The notes below the pieces were generated by a model that saw nothing but the letters and a program-made list of their open reading frames with translations, searched no databases and was not told where the DNA came from. A stretch of DNA of 64,000 nt, taken from Paramacrobiotus metropolitanus. Taxonomy: Eukaryota > Tardigrada > Eutardigrada > Parachela > Macrobiotidae. This document shows, one piece after another, positions 12,516 to 24,385 of this stretch (positions within the stretch are counted from its first letter, which is position 1; each line of letters starts with the position of its first letter). Both the position numbers and the translations under genes were made by a program. The stretch is taken from the NCBI RefSeq assembly GCF_019649055.1, contig NW_026570224.1, positions 3,162,001 through 3,226,000 of the forward strand, read 5' to 3'.

Positions 12516-14492
12516 ATACCCTTCCCCGCTGTCGATCCCTGTGCGTCGCCTGCACGCTACTCCGCAGACCCGCTCCGCCGGGCAGCACCGTGAGCGCGTG
12601 GCTGTTGCAGGTAAGGTTTGAGTCAGATTGGTTCGTGTTTGGTTTGTTTGTTAAGTTATGCAACTGTCCAATGCATCTGATGCTGTCGTTGCTTGCAGGC
12701 GTTTGGAAGCCACGCACTTTCTCGAAGCCCCTCTTCAGTTATAACGCAGCCAACCGACTTTATTGGATTCCTGACGAAATATATAACATTTCGGGCCTGC
12801 ATATCGACAACCTGGATGATCTTCCAGAGACAGAGGGAATGTTTGTTAACGATACAGACACATTTCAAGCCGTCGTTGACCGGATCCTTAGCTGGCCAAA
12901 AAGGAAAATTCTCTTGGCTGATTCCCCGGGAGTCGGCAAATCGTCCGCCGCTCTCATCACTGCGCTAAAAATGATTCCGGATTGTGATGTCAGCTGGTTC
13001 CACTTTCCTATCAGTGATGACGTATGTGGATTCAAATTTAAAAAGGGTCAACCGAAGCAGACTGAAATCGTCTCTGTCCCAAAGAAAGATTTTAATTCGT
13101 TTCTCCGATGTCAGAACTGGGCGGACGCGCAGCTTCTCATCGTTGATGGATTAACGGACAAAGAGCAGGATCTCAGCTCGATAATGAATTATTTGGGAAA
13201 TTTTGTTCGCCGGAGCGTCCGTAGCCGATGCATTGTCGCTTCCTCACTAGCGGCTTCAAAGGTTTTCACTCGTGCTAAATTTTACCATGTCCCAGTTTGT
13301 GCGCCGGATTTGGATGATTACAACACTGCTATTACGAAGTCGGATTTTTTGGCTTCCGTTTGGAATACATTAGCCGATGACTATCACTGCCCCGCTGGAG
13401 ACGGTGGTATGCAGCGCATACATGAATATTACAAAGAGATATTTGACGAGGAGAAATTTCCGCTGAGTGAAATGAGCAAAGATGGACGACTAATAATGAG
13501 TGAATCTAATGCGCGGCGTTTGGTAGCCAAGAAATGGCGATTTGCTGGCCATTCCTGGCGCTACATGTTTTATACCACAGTGGATAATATCAAAGCGGAC
13601 ATAATGGATGCTATAGATGCCATCGGCCCGATGGAAGAGCTGTACCAATACTTAATACATGGACGTGGGCCGAAAAATGACGATACCAAGAACCGGTTGG
13701 TTTTCAAATGCAGCGCCGGACAAACACTGGTGAGTCCATATGCCGCTGAAATGCTGGTACTCTGCAGTGAGCGATCGCCGGCCGTACTTCAGCGTTTGCA
13801 GCCATTTCTGGCTCATCTGTTTGGGAGAGGTACGTTGTATTTGTTGCATTCGTATTAGTTAATTTTTCTCGTTGACACCGTTGAATAGCCGGCGTTTTTC
13901 TTGCAGGAACCGAGGGGAAGTGTTTCGAACTGAAATTTTTTCAACGATTCAGAGTAAAAAACTCTTACTCAGAGACGGGAACGGAAAGCCTGTGCTGAAG
14001 GATGATTTAGAAGGACAGCTGTTCGAGGCAGACTGCGCGATGTTTGAGGGGATTTACAGGTTGGAAGACCAGGCGCGGCTAAAAGATCTCTGGAAAACCG
14101 TCGACAGTGGTTTATGGATTAAGCCGACCCGTGAAAACCAGGCCGGTTTCGACGCGGTTTACATCGACAAGAAGACGCATTCCGTGCGAATGTTTCAGGT
14201 TACTGTGCGACAAGAAGATCATCCATGTAAAACTAAGCCATTTGTAAGCTTTGCAAGACAACTGGTCAAGAAGTATGGATTCGTCATCCGACATGCCGAA
14301 ATTATTTTTGTACTGGACTCTGACCCCAAAAAGTTCAATGTTGGAAGTCTGCTGGATAAGCCGAAAGCACACGAACTGAACGATTACCCATTTCCTTTAC
14401 GAGATTCTTACGATCATAAATTTGCTGATGTCCGTGTGTATGCTGTGAGGCTAGAAAATGTTCTCATTCCGGACCCACAGGATAAATTTTGA
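12516..14492 (+). CDS. Crinkler/RHS-like P-loop NTPase fused to REase-fold nuclease, copy 1
   Basis: Three exons are visible (12516-12610, 12699-13829, 13907-14492). Exon 2 holds a P-loop NTPase: Walker A DSPGVGKSS at about 12923 and Walker B LLIVDGL at about 13135. Exon 3 holds a restriction-endonuclease-like core with GFDAVYID at about 14143 followed by FQVTV, the D...QxT arrangement seen in Crinkler and trypanosome RHS proteins. Those 'CR' proteins are known as secreted or intragenomic-conflict effectors of protists and fungi and occur patchily elsewhere; the assignment here is by motif and domain order only. There is one frame break at the A-run near 13960 in exon 3, shared with copy 2. 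The true start is unclear: there is no obvious ATG exon, and exon 1 is phase-compatible with the POLDIP2 exon 2 donor upstream. An alternative first-exon donor (GTGAGC at about 12589) is possible. Confidence 0.65.
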
Positions 14493-14619
14493 ATCCTGTG
14501 GTATGATTGAGAAGATTGGTTGGGCACCGAATATGGGGATTTTGGCATTTGGTTGATGATATCTGCTGATTACTGAAACAAGTTTTGATAATTACCTACG
14601 GTTTCTATTCTGGTTTCAG

Positions 14620-14815
14620 TATTTTACTGTTTGGTACTTACTCCTGGCACGTTACTAACGTAGGCGATCTGTGTTACTTATTAATACGATTTTGCAGATC
14701 ATGTGAAAGCTTTGAGTCAAGCACGCGTTTTACAAACAGGAAACATATTATAAACTTGAAAATTAAAACAGTTCAATTTTCTAAGTTTCCTTTCTTATTA
14801 ATTAAGTTTAATGAA
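14620..14815 (+). repeat. Decayed copy of the POLDIP2 upstream region after the CR gene (joint 1)
   Basis: This stretch aligns, with many substitutions and small indels, to 11195-11375, the DNA just upstream of POLDIP2. Shared blocks include CAGATCATGTGAAAGCTT, the string around ACGTAAG and GTTTCCTTTCTT-like sequence. It sits directly before the point where eIF2B gamma intron 4 resumes. It is much more diverged than the flanking tandem units, so it records an older rearrangement. The same fragment is at 22777-22972. Confidence 0.7.
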
Positions 14816-14926
14816 GCCGAAATATATTTCGGGAGTAGTGCAGTATTTTCACTTGTTATCGGTGGTTTATGGCTACGCTAAACTGTTGTCCATAATTTTT
14901 ATGATGCCCAGCTGAATTTTGGATAG

Positions 14927-16228
14927 GTAATCCCGACTTCGTACCCGTACTGCACGCCAAGATTCTCACATTTATCTGCTCAGACGTTGGGTGTTTTATC
15001 TTTTGACAACAAATGAAAAGATTAAATATTTCCCTGCAGTCGGAGTTAATTCCCTTTTCTTTAAATTAAACGGGTTGACTGGCGAGCCAGAGCAATCTTC
15101 TCTGCAGAGCCAACTAAATCGTATCGCTGCGGAAAAAGAGTTGGAACTGTTAGCCCGGGATATGTCAGTATGGTCTGATCATGGCGGAGATATGAAGGAT
15201 TCGTATTTTGGCAACAGTGTGCGATGTTATGCGTTTCTTGCCGATACCGATTTATGCTTCCGTGTTAACACGGTGACGGCATTTTGTGAAGCCAGCAGAC
15301 TGGTAAGCGTGATAGTTGTAGCGGCTAGCCTTTTCGTTGTTCAGAAGGGTTTTTCCAGACTCCTTTTTGAAAAAGTGTTTAACAAACTCTTTAAAAAAGT
15401 ATTCTGAGCACCATTTTTTAACCATTACTTGCTGTTCACTTCCATTTTTAAAAATCATTAATGGTTTCTTGTTGGCTGTTATATTTGATATCTGACTATG
15501 CGCGCGTTTACGATTTGGTATACTTGGGTTAGTACAATATAGTTGTTCAATGCGGATAATGATATTGTTTGGCTTAGGTACATTTGTGCTCTGTGATTTA
15601 CGGTTCGTTTTGATAGCTACCACGTATTATACAAGCGCTTCTTCCGGTACCAGCCTCGTTCAGATACGTCCACGCTAACGCCACTTTAATTGGAAAAGCA
15701 CAAGTTGGCGCGGACAGTATTGTTGGCGAGCGCACGGTCATCCAGGACAAGGTGTCGATTAAAAAATCCGTTATCGGGCCGAACTGTAAAATATCGGAAA
15801 AGGCCAAAATCAGTGGCTGTACGATTATGAACGACGTTTTCATCGGAGAAAGGTATAATTAGTGTTAATGGCATATTTAATTTTTTTTTCTGTTTCGACG
15901 TATTTGCAAAGTGGTTAGTCGCATGTTTATACCCATTTGTAAAATTTCGTTGCGCTTTCGCAAATTGTAATTAAACGGTTTTTGTTTGGTTATTTCCAGT
16001 TGTAATCTTCAGAACTGCATAATCGCCAGTCAGGCGCAAATCGGAGACAAATCCGACTTGAAAGATTGCTTGGTCGGACAACAGTTCGAAGTTCCGGTCT
16101 CTTGTAAGTGGTGGAATATGCTTGTTTATTCAACTGTATTGAATGGATTCACTTACTGTGCTGTTTTCTTTATAGCCAAGCACTCCAGTGATACGCTAAC
16201 CGATGGGGAAAGGCTGATGGAGTACTAA
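14927..16228 (+). pseudogene. eIF2B gamma 3' fragment, tandem copy 2 (exons 5-8)
   Basis: Exons 14927-15302, 15617-15852, 16000-16103 and 16176-16228 match exons 5-8 of the complete gene at 5405. Exons 1-4, encoding most of the nucleotidyltransferase-like domain, are missing because the duplication starts inside intron 4. Exon 5 also differs at its start: an insertion before CCTGCAGTCGG and a deletion after it shift and then restore the frame, scrambling about 20 residues around the SELIPF motif. Exons 6-8 (the beta-helix) are intact. With no first exon it cannot make eIF2B gamma. Confidence 0.85.
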
Positions 16229-16809
16229 TGTTCTTGTTCGGTCTCTGTTGTAATGTGCGTTTTTCTAGACTTATTTTTATTGTGGATTTGTAGTCGGTTT
16301 TCGTATAAATAAGCCTTGAGCATCGTGAGCAGATCAGCATTGCCAGAAGAGTTAACGTCCCTACGATCTAACTGGCTGCACTGATAAAGAAACAAGTAAA
16401 AGGATAGTCACAATCACAGAATCACTGCGAGAGTCGAGGAAGACGACTCCCAGCAATGATCAACACATATTCGCCAAAAAACATGACGCCTCTCGGCGCT
16501 TTGGAGATGTTTTGCACGGTTTATGATCTGTAGCAAAAAGTATGAGTTAATGGCGTGAGAAGTGTATACAATCCTGCAATATTCCTCAACACCGCTCACT
16601 CTTTTTTTCGAAACCCTCAGATTTACATTTATTGTACAACGTTATTGCTAAGCACATTAAGACTTCCTACTTTAAATATGCACATGCAGATAGTGTGCGC
16701 AGCACACTGTTTTGTAAGTCTTTTTCGCTACAAGTAAAATTTTCACTTTTCAATTCGGTTTTAAAAATCTGGTCATTCCAATATTTTTATTTGCGAGAGA
16801 TCAATCAAA
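16229..16809. other. Intergenic, eIF2B gamma fragment to AK8 (unit 2)
   Basis: Near-identical repeat of 8055-8635; no gene recognised. Confidence 0.6.
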
Positions 16810-19132
16810 ATGGAAACAACACGGTTCAGTGAAAAGAACTCGTTTCCGCAGTCAGGAGCTTTCTATGCTGAAGACAAAGATATTTTCGGGGTTTTAATGG
16901 TTAGGCAACAATTATCCGCGCTAGCTAGACACCTGATTGTCAGCGAAGACATCTGAACATGCATAATGATAATTATTACAGCATTCGTTTTTTGTATTAC
17001 TTGCAGAAAGCTTTGCAGGAGCTTGTAATTACTCGACCGGAAAATCCAGTGCAGGGATTGATAAGATACTTTATGCGAAATATTCGACAAGTGATAAAAT
17101 CGCCATCATCGGCCCACCGTTGAGTGGTCGACGTACGCTGGCTACGCAATTAGCCGAAGTGTTCGACGTTCCGTTGTTGGACTACGATCGCCTCTACGAA
17201 ACAGTGGATCCACAACTGCAGATGGCTGTCACACCGTTTCACGACAAGTGCGAACCCTTACCACCGGAAATGGCTTATTCTTTAATTCGACAAAGAATAT
17301 TCAGCGATGATTGTATTGCGAAAGGATGGATTTTGTGCGGCTTTCCGGAAACAAGAGCGCAGGACGATTTATTTCGCCGGCAAGGAATTTCTCCTCTGAA
17401 AACCAGTACGAATTGTTAGATTGGTATGCAAAACATTCCATAACATTCCACGTTAATAGTAGTAATATAGCCGAATAGATATTAATATAGCCGTTAGACG
17501 ATAACGCTGACTAGCTGAGGTAAGATAATGCGATCGTCACCTGTTCTGACCGGATTTTTTTGTAACTGGTATACTGTAATGAGGAATGTCGCCTTGCAGT
17601 AATATTGCAAACAGATCCCGCTGTGCTTTTGGAGCGAAGGAGGCATTATCTTTTCGATCCGGTTGATAAACGCCCATATCACAGTCAGCTGTACATGCCG
17701 GTGCTGAAAAGCATTGCAAAGCGTTTGATTGTACCGCAGAAATATACGAAAGGTCAACTTGCAGCACGTATGCAAGAGTTTGCATATGAGTCCATTCTGA
17801 TTTCCAAAAGCTGTTCGACATTGGCCTACGGCGATCCGAGTTGTATCGTGATCAACGCCGATCAGTCTATCGGTGCAGTATTTAATGAAGGCAAGCCATG
17901 TTGATTTCCCGCTAGTCTGAACTACAAAATATGGATACAAACTTACATAGTATGATAATATATAAACTTACATAATATGATAATTTCAGCCCTGCAATTT
18001 TCCTCTCTTCAGTCTATTCAGCGTCGTCCGTACATGCATCGACTGCTTTTTATTGGGCGTCCTGGATCTGGGAAAAAATCCGTAGCTAACTGGCTGGCGC
18101 GAACATTTCGGCTTTACCACGGTACGCTTCGGGCTGTGTATTCATCTGTAAATGTACGGAATACGTAAATGCAGCATAATTTTACATTATAACTTGTGGA
18201 AAATATCGACCTACAAGTCCGCTCAGTCCTTGTGCGCATGCAACAAATGAAAACGTTTCAGTTTCGTCTGGTTCTTTGGTGATGCGAGCGGCTGTCGATT
18301 CGGAACATGACAATTACAAAGAAATTAATGCACTGCTCAACCGGGAGCGGCAAAGTAAGCTTGCGCAATTTAGCAAAATAGTACATCTTATAACATAATT
18401 ATGATGTACAATACTCTGTATATATATTAAGTACATAATTTATTGTATTGCAATATCCTATATAAGTACAGTACTGTAATCAATAACTACGAATAAATTG
18501 TTTGGAATTACTGCTTCCATTGCTTGCCTAATTTGTGTGTCAGGTCTTTCTATAATTAGTAATGTGTATTTTGATGTTACTGTTTGCTTACCATTAATGT
18601 TACTGCGATTCCAGTTCCCGATGATATGGTTGGAGAAATGGTCTGCCGCGCTCTGGCCGAGACAGACCTGGTAGGATTTATCTTGCGTGGGTTTCCACAG
18701 AACCGTGTCCAAGCCGAACTTCTGGATCGCTGCGGATTCCGCCCTTCGCGAGTGCTTTTCTTTGACTGTCCGTCGGAAATTGCTCAACAGCGTTTGCTGC
18801 GTCGTGCGAACGACCTTTTCGACAAAGCAACACAACTAACGGACCTATACGACACACAGCGCACAAGCGTTCTCTTACCATCATCTGACCGGAAATGGGG
18901 AGTTAAAGATGTCGAAGCACAAGCCGGCATCATTAGATCTCAAGATAAGCTGTATGAGAATTACGAAAATGATTTGCGGACATATTATCAGGATATTTCA
19001 TTAGCAATTGATGCAACACTTAGTCTCAAGGAAATGTTCGAAAAGGTGAGATGTGCGCTAGTGCATCCCATGCCGTTAAAAACAAAGAAAGCGCTTACTC
19101 CTGTTCGAACAGCACCATTCCAAAGTAATTGA
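16810..19132 (+). CDS. AK8: Adenylate kinase 8, tandem copy 2 (one-base loss in exon 2)
   Basis: Exons 16810-16899, 17007-17405, 17600-17890, 17990-18121, 18262-18354 and 18615-19132. It is intact where copy 1 is broken: exons 3 and 4 are in frame and encode the second-domain P-loop GRPGSGKKS. It has one A fewer in the run at 17096-17099 in exon 2, just before the first-domain P-loop, so the frame breaks there (copy 1 has five A). The same lesion is in copy 3. The first P-loop also has Arg in place of the catalytic Lys (SGRRT). If the A-run is a sequencing error, this copy is full length at about 507 residues. The GC donor of intron 3 is at 17891. Confidence 0.85.
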
Positions 19133-19708
19133 GTACATGTAAGTCTTCAAAATGTTGATAATAACTGATAATAAATGACTGACGTGGTGACCTACAATAG
19201 CGTTTAATAAAATGTTTAATGTGCGTACATACGTATTGTGCGTACCTGTCATAATTATAAACGGTTTAAATTATAACTTTTCTGGAAAATCGTTAATGTT
19301 TTAAAATAGCGAAAGTTATCTGCATTACTGTAACAGAGTTTATAACCTCACATCACTATCATACAGCGTACATACCCCTGGCATGCTAGTTACGTAAGAG
19401 AACTGCGTTATTTATACGGTGCAGATCATGTGAAAGCTTGAGTCACGCAATCGTTTCAAAAGCAGCAAAATTTAACAAAAACATTCTGAACCTGAAAAGA
19501 AAGACAAAACATTACAGTTTTCGTAGTTTTCTTTCTTAAGCACTTACAAACATTCTGAAGTAACTTACTTATTTGTGGGGCTTTTACGACGTGACTAGGA
19601 GTGATTTTCAGTGGTTGTATCCGTTGAAATGGTCCGCACACTGCCCGTAGTGAAACGTTAGAAATTTTGCTTCTATCCGAGGTGTAAGCACTAAGCACCG
19701 AACCGACT

Positions 19709-20308
19709 ATGTGCTGCAGAACATTTCTTCCGTTATTGCGGATTGTTTATGAGTCCGCTTCTTCCCGGGATACGCAATGCGTTCGTCTTTCTTTGTGTAC
19801 TTCGCTGCCTCGCAGAACATATGCATCAGCCGTGCGCCTAGCCGAAGTTGGGAAGTTCGAAGAACCTAAGGAGCAGAACCTGAAATACCCCACGGGACAG
19901 TTGTTCTTACATCGGATATTTGGATACAGAGGTGCGCACAATACTACGTATGCATTGAATTTCGATAGTGCTACTTAACCTGGGCTCGGTATATTTGGAG
20001 CAGATATTCATATACGAAGAACCCTGAATCAGTATTTTTTGTTTAGGTGTGGTATTATTCCCGTGGCTGGCCAGAGTTTTCGACAGGGATCTCGCAGGAA
20101 GGAAAGAAGGCATCAAGATCGATCCTGCTCAGAACGAAGGCGCTGCCTTCAACAATATCGGGACGGGTCGTGATGTGAAGGGCCGAGCTGTGCCATATTA
20201 TCAAGTTTTGATTGACGCGCGGGATTGCCCGCACATTCGAGCTCAGTCGGAGACGGTGACGTTTCTTGGACATCAGGAAAGCAGTAGATCTCTGTACTCT
20301 ATTCCTGG
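19709..20308 (+). pseudogene. POLDIP2 5' fragment, tandem copy 2 (exons 1-2 only)
   Basis: Exons 19709-19931 and 20047-20308 are nearly identical to copy 1 and to exons 1-2 of the complete gene. Intron 2 runs on to about 20550 and then passes into the second CR gene. Exons 3-5 are absent. The donor at 20309 is intact, so splicing into the CR exons is possible here as well. Confidence 0.8.
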
Positions 20309-20674
20309 GTAAGTCGACATTGCTGTTGTTGATTTTTTCCTGTGGCTTTCATTCCACAGATGCTCGATCAGTGTCTTTTATTTATTCTTATTAACACTTT
20401 GGTGATTATGAAACAGTTTTATTTGGAATGTTCGTTTGCTGTTGCCGTGTTGCGCCTTAATTTTGAAGTGATTTTAAAACAAAACATAAACGTGATAAAA
20501 TTGTGGAATGAATGAGTTGTATTGTTTGATTCTGTGTGACAGTAACACTGTATGTTGAGGTAGCTTGCGATATTGTGGTGGAAAGTGAGCCTACTTATTT
20601 ACCTGTTCCAGTGTTGTTGCCTTCATTGCATGATCAGTCTCCACAGTGTCTGACATGTAGCGTATTATTTTCAG

Positions 20675-22649
20675 ATACCCTTCCCCGCTGTCGATCCCTG
20701 TGCGTCGCCTGCACGCTACTCCGCAGACCCGCTCCGCCGGGCAGCACCGTGAGCGCGTGGCTGTTGCAGGTAAGGTTTGAGTCAGATTGGTTCGTGTTTG
20801 GTTTGTTTGTTAAGTTATGCAACTGTCCAATGCATCTGATGCTGTCGTTGCTTGCAGGCGTTTGGAAGCCACGCACTTTCTCGAAGCCCTCTTCAGTTAT
20901 AACGCAGCCAACCGACTTTATTGGATTCCTGACGAAATATATAACATTTCGGGCCTGCATATCGACAACCTGGATGATCTTCCAGAGACAGAGGGAATGT
21001 TTGTTAACGATACAGACACATTTCAAGCCGTCGTTGACCGGATCCTTAGCTGGCCAAAAAGGAAAATTCTCTTGGCTGATTCCCCGGGAGTCGGCAAATC
21101 GTCCGCCGCTCTCATCACTGCGCTAAAATGATTCCGGATTGTGATGTCAGCTGGTTCCACTTTCCTATCAGTGATGACGTATGTGGATTCAAATTTAAAA
21201 AGGGTCAACCGAAGCAGACTGAAATCGTCTCTGTCCCAAAGAAAGATTTTAATTCGTTTCTCCGATGTCAGAACTGGGCGGACGCGCAGCTTCTCATCGT
21301 TGATGGATTAACGGACAAAGAGCAGGATCTCAGCTCGATAATGAATTATTTGGGAAATTTTGTTCGCCGGAGCGTCCGTAGCCGATGCATTGTCGCTTCC
21401 TCACTAGCGGCTTCAAAGGTTTTCACTCGTGCTAAATTTTACCATGTCCCAGTTTGTGCGCCGGATTTGGATGATTACAACACTGCTATTACGAAGTCGG
21501 ATTTTTTGGCTTCCGTTTGGAATACATTAGCCGATGACTATCACTGCCCCGCTGGAGACGGTGGTATGCAGCGCATACATGAATATTACAAAGAGATATT
21601 TGACGAGGAGAAATTTCCGCTGAGTGAAATGAGCAAAGATGGACGACTAATAATGAGTGAATCTAATGCGCGGCGTTTGGTAGCCAAGAAATGGCGATTT
21701 GCTGGCCATTCCTGGCGCTACATGTTTTATACCACAGTGGATAATATCAAAGCGGACATAATGGATGCTATAGATGCCATCGGCCCGATGGAAGAGCTGT
21801 ACCAATACTTAATACATGGACGTGGGCCGAAAAATGACGATACCAAGAACCGGTTGGTTTTCAAATGCAGCGCCGGACAAACACTGGTGAGTCCATATGC
21901 CGCTGAAATGCTGGTACTCTGCAGTGAGCGATCGCCGGCCGTACTTCAGCGTTTGCAGCCATTTCTGGCTCATCTGTTTGGGAGAGGTACGTTGTATTTG
22001 TTGCATTCGTATTAGTTAATTTTTCTCGTTGACACCGTTGAATAGCCGGCGTTTTTCTTGCAGGAACCGAGGGGAAGTGTTTCGAACTGAAATTTTTTCA
22101 ACGATTCAGAGTAAAAAACTCTTACTCAGAGACGGGAACGGAAAGCCTGTGCTGAAGGATGATTTAGAAGGACAGCTGTTCGAGGCAGACTGCGCGATGT
22201 TTGAGGGGATTTACAGGTTGGAAGACCAGGCGCGGCTAAAAGATCTCTGGAAAACCGTCGACAGTGGTTTATGGATTAAGCCGACCCGTGAAAACCAGGC
22301 CGGTTTCGACGCGGTTTACATCGACAAGAAGACGCATTCCGTGCGAATGTTTCAGGTTACTGTGCGACAAGAAGATCATCCATGTAAAACTAAGCCATTT
22401 GTAAGCTTTGCAAGACAACTGGTCAAGAAGTATGGATTCGTCATCCGACATGCCGAAATTATTTTTGTACTGGACTCTGACCCCAAAAAGTTCAATGTTG
22501 GAAGTCTGCTGGATAAGCCGAAAGCACACGAACTGAACGATTACCCATTTCCTTTACGAGATTCTTACGATCATAAATTTGCTGATGTCCGTGTGTATGC
22601 TGTGAGGCTAGAAAATGTTCTCATTCCGGACCCACAGGATAAATTTTGA
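20675..22649 (+). CDS. Crinkler/RHS-like NTPase-nuclease, copy 2
   Basis: Exons 20675-20769, 20858-21986 and 22064-22649, nearly identical to copy 1. It differs by one C fewer near 20887 and one A fewer in the A-run at 21124-21127, the latter just after the Walker A motif DSPGVGKSS. As written, the NTPase exon is therefore broken into two frames here, while copy 1 reads through. It shares with copy 1 the break at the A-run near 22117 in exon 3. The nuclease exon keeps GFDAVYID and FQVTV. The pattern of single-base losses in runs makes consensus error a serious alternative to pseudogene decay. Confidence 0.6.
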
Positions 22650-22776
22650 ATCCTGTGGTATGATTGAGAAGATTGGTTGGGCACCGAATATGGGGATTTT
22701 GGCATTTGGTTGATGATATCTGCTGATTACTGAAACAAGTTTTGATAATTACCTACGGTTTCTATTCTGGTTTCAG

Positions 22777-22972
22777 TATTTTACTGTTTGGTACTTACTC
22801 CTGGCACGTTACTAACGTAGGCGATCTGTGTTACTTATTAATACGATTTTGCAGATCATGTGAAAGCTTTGAGTCAAGCACGCGTTTTACAAACAGGAAA
22901 CATATTATAAACTTGAAAATTAAAACAGTTCAATTTTCTAAGTTTCCTTTCTTATTAATTAAGTTTAATGAA
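22777..22972 (+). repeat. Decayed POLDIP2-upstream fragment after the CR gene (joint 2)
   Basis: Practically identical to 14620-14815, and so duplicated together with the CR gene. It joins CR sequence to eIF2B gamma intron 4 at the start of unit 3. Confidence 0.7.
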
Positions 22973-23083
22973 GCCGAAATATATTTCGGGAGTAGTGCAG
23001 TATTTTCACTTGTTATCGGTGGTTTATGGCTACGCTAAACTGTTGTCCATAATTTTTATGATGCCCAGCTGAATTTTGGATAG

Positions 23084-24385
23084 GTAATCCCGACTTCGTA
23101 CCCGTACTGCACGCCAAGATTCTCACATTTATCTGCTCAGACGTTGGGTGTTTTATCTTTTGACAACAAATGAAAAGATTAAATATTTCCCTGCAGTCGG
23201 AGTTAATTCCTTTTCTTTAAATTAAACGGGTTGACTGGCGAGCCAGAGCAATCTTCTCTGCAGAGCCAACTAAATCGTATCGCTGCGGAAAAAGAGTTGG
23301 AACTGTTAGCCCGGGATATGTCAGTATGGTCTGATCATGGCGGAGATATGAAGGATTCGTATTTTGGCAACAGTGTGCGATGTTATGCGTTTCTTGCCGA
23401 TACCGATTTATGCTTCCGTGTTAACACGGTGACGGCATTTTGTGAAGCCAGCAGACTGGTAAGCGTGATAGTTGTAGCGGCTAGCCTTTTCGTTGTTCAG
23501 AAAGGGTTTTTCCAGACTCCTTTTTGAAAAAGTGTTTAACAAACTCTTTAAAAAAGTATTCTGAGCACCATTTTTTAACCATTACTTGCTGTTCACTTCC
23601 ATTTTTAAAAATCATTAATGGTTTCTTGTTGGCTGTTATATTTGATATCTGACTATGCGCGCGTTTACGATTTGGTATACTTGGGTTAGTACAATATAGT
23701 TGTTCAATGCGGATAATGATATTGTTTGGCTTAGGTACATTTGTGCTCTGTGATTTACGGTTCGTTTTGATAGCTACCACGTATTATACAAGCGCTTCTT
23801 CCGGTACCAGCCTCGTTCAGATACGTCCACCCTAACGCCACTTTAATTGGAAAAGCACAAGTTGGCGCGGACAGTATTGTTGGCGAGCGCACGGTCATCC
23901 AGGACAAGGTGTCGATTAAAAAATCCGTTATCGGACCGAACTGTAAAATATCGGAAAAGGCCAAAATCAGTGGCTGTACGATTATGAACGACGTTTTCAT
24001 CGGAGAAAGGTATAATTAGTGTTAATGGCATATTTAATTTGTTTTCTGTTTCGACGTATTTGCAAAGTGGGTAGTCGCATGTTTATATTCATTTGTAAAA
24101 TTTCGTTGCGCTTTCGCAAATTGTAATTATACGGTTTTTGTTTGGTTATTTCCAGTTGTAATCTTCAGAACTGCATAATCGCCAGTCAGGCGCAAATCGG
24201 AGACAAATCCGACTTGAAAGATTGCTTGGTCGGACAACAGTTCGAAGTTCCGGTCTCTTGTAAGTGGTGGAATATGCTTGTTTATTCAACTGTATTGAAT
24301 GGATTCACTTACCTGTGCTGTTTTCTTTATAGCCAAGCACTCCAGTGATACGCTAACCGATGGGGAAAGGCTGATGGAGTACTAA
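23084..24385 (+). pseudogene. eIF2B gamma 3' fragment, tandem copy 3 (exons 5-8)
   Basis: Exons 23084-23458, 23774-24009, 24156-24259 and 24333-24385. Exons 1-4 are missing as in copy 2, with the same altered start of exon 5. In addition it has one C fewer near 23210 than copy 2, so the start of exon 5 is out of frame with the rest. Exons 6-8 remain open. Not able to encode a complete subunit. Confidence 0.85.

Larger units (their letters stand above)
6591..14815 (+). repeat. Tandem unit 1 of a triplicated ~8.2-kb segment
   Basis: The segment starts in intron 4 of eIF2B gamma and contains eIF2B gamma exons 5-8, AK8, the first two exons of POLDIP2, a Crinkler/RHS-like gene and a decayed POLDIP2-upstream fragment. 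Its left edge is where similarity with unit 2 begins (a shared block containing GTGCAGTATTTTCACTT). Landmarks recur 8174 bases (AK8 start) and 8159 bases (POLDIP2 start) later. Most of the unit is nearly identical to unit 2. The eIF2B gamma intron-4/exon-5 part is more diverged and is the only intact version. Confidence 0.9.
14816..22972 (+). repeat. Tandem unit 2 of the triplicated ~8.2-kb segment
   Basis: Same gene order as unit 1: eIF2B gamma exons 5-8, AK8, POLDIP2 exons 1-2, CR gene, decayed POLDIP2-upstream fragment. It shares the CR gene with unit 1 but shares the damaged eIF2B gamma exon 5 and a one-base loss in AK8 exon 2 with unit 3. In the AK8-POLDIP2 spacer (about 19250-19560) it differs from units 1 and 3, which resemble each other. 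This mosaic pattern fits gene conversion or unequal exchange. Confidence 0.9.
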
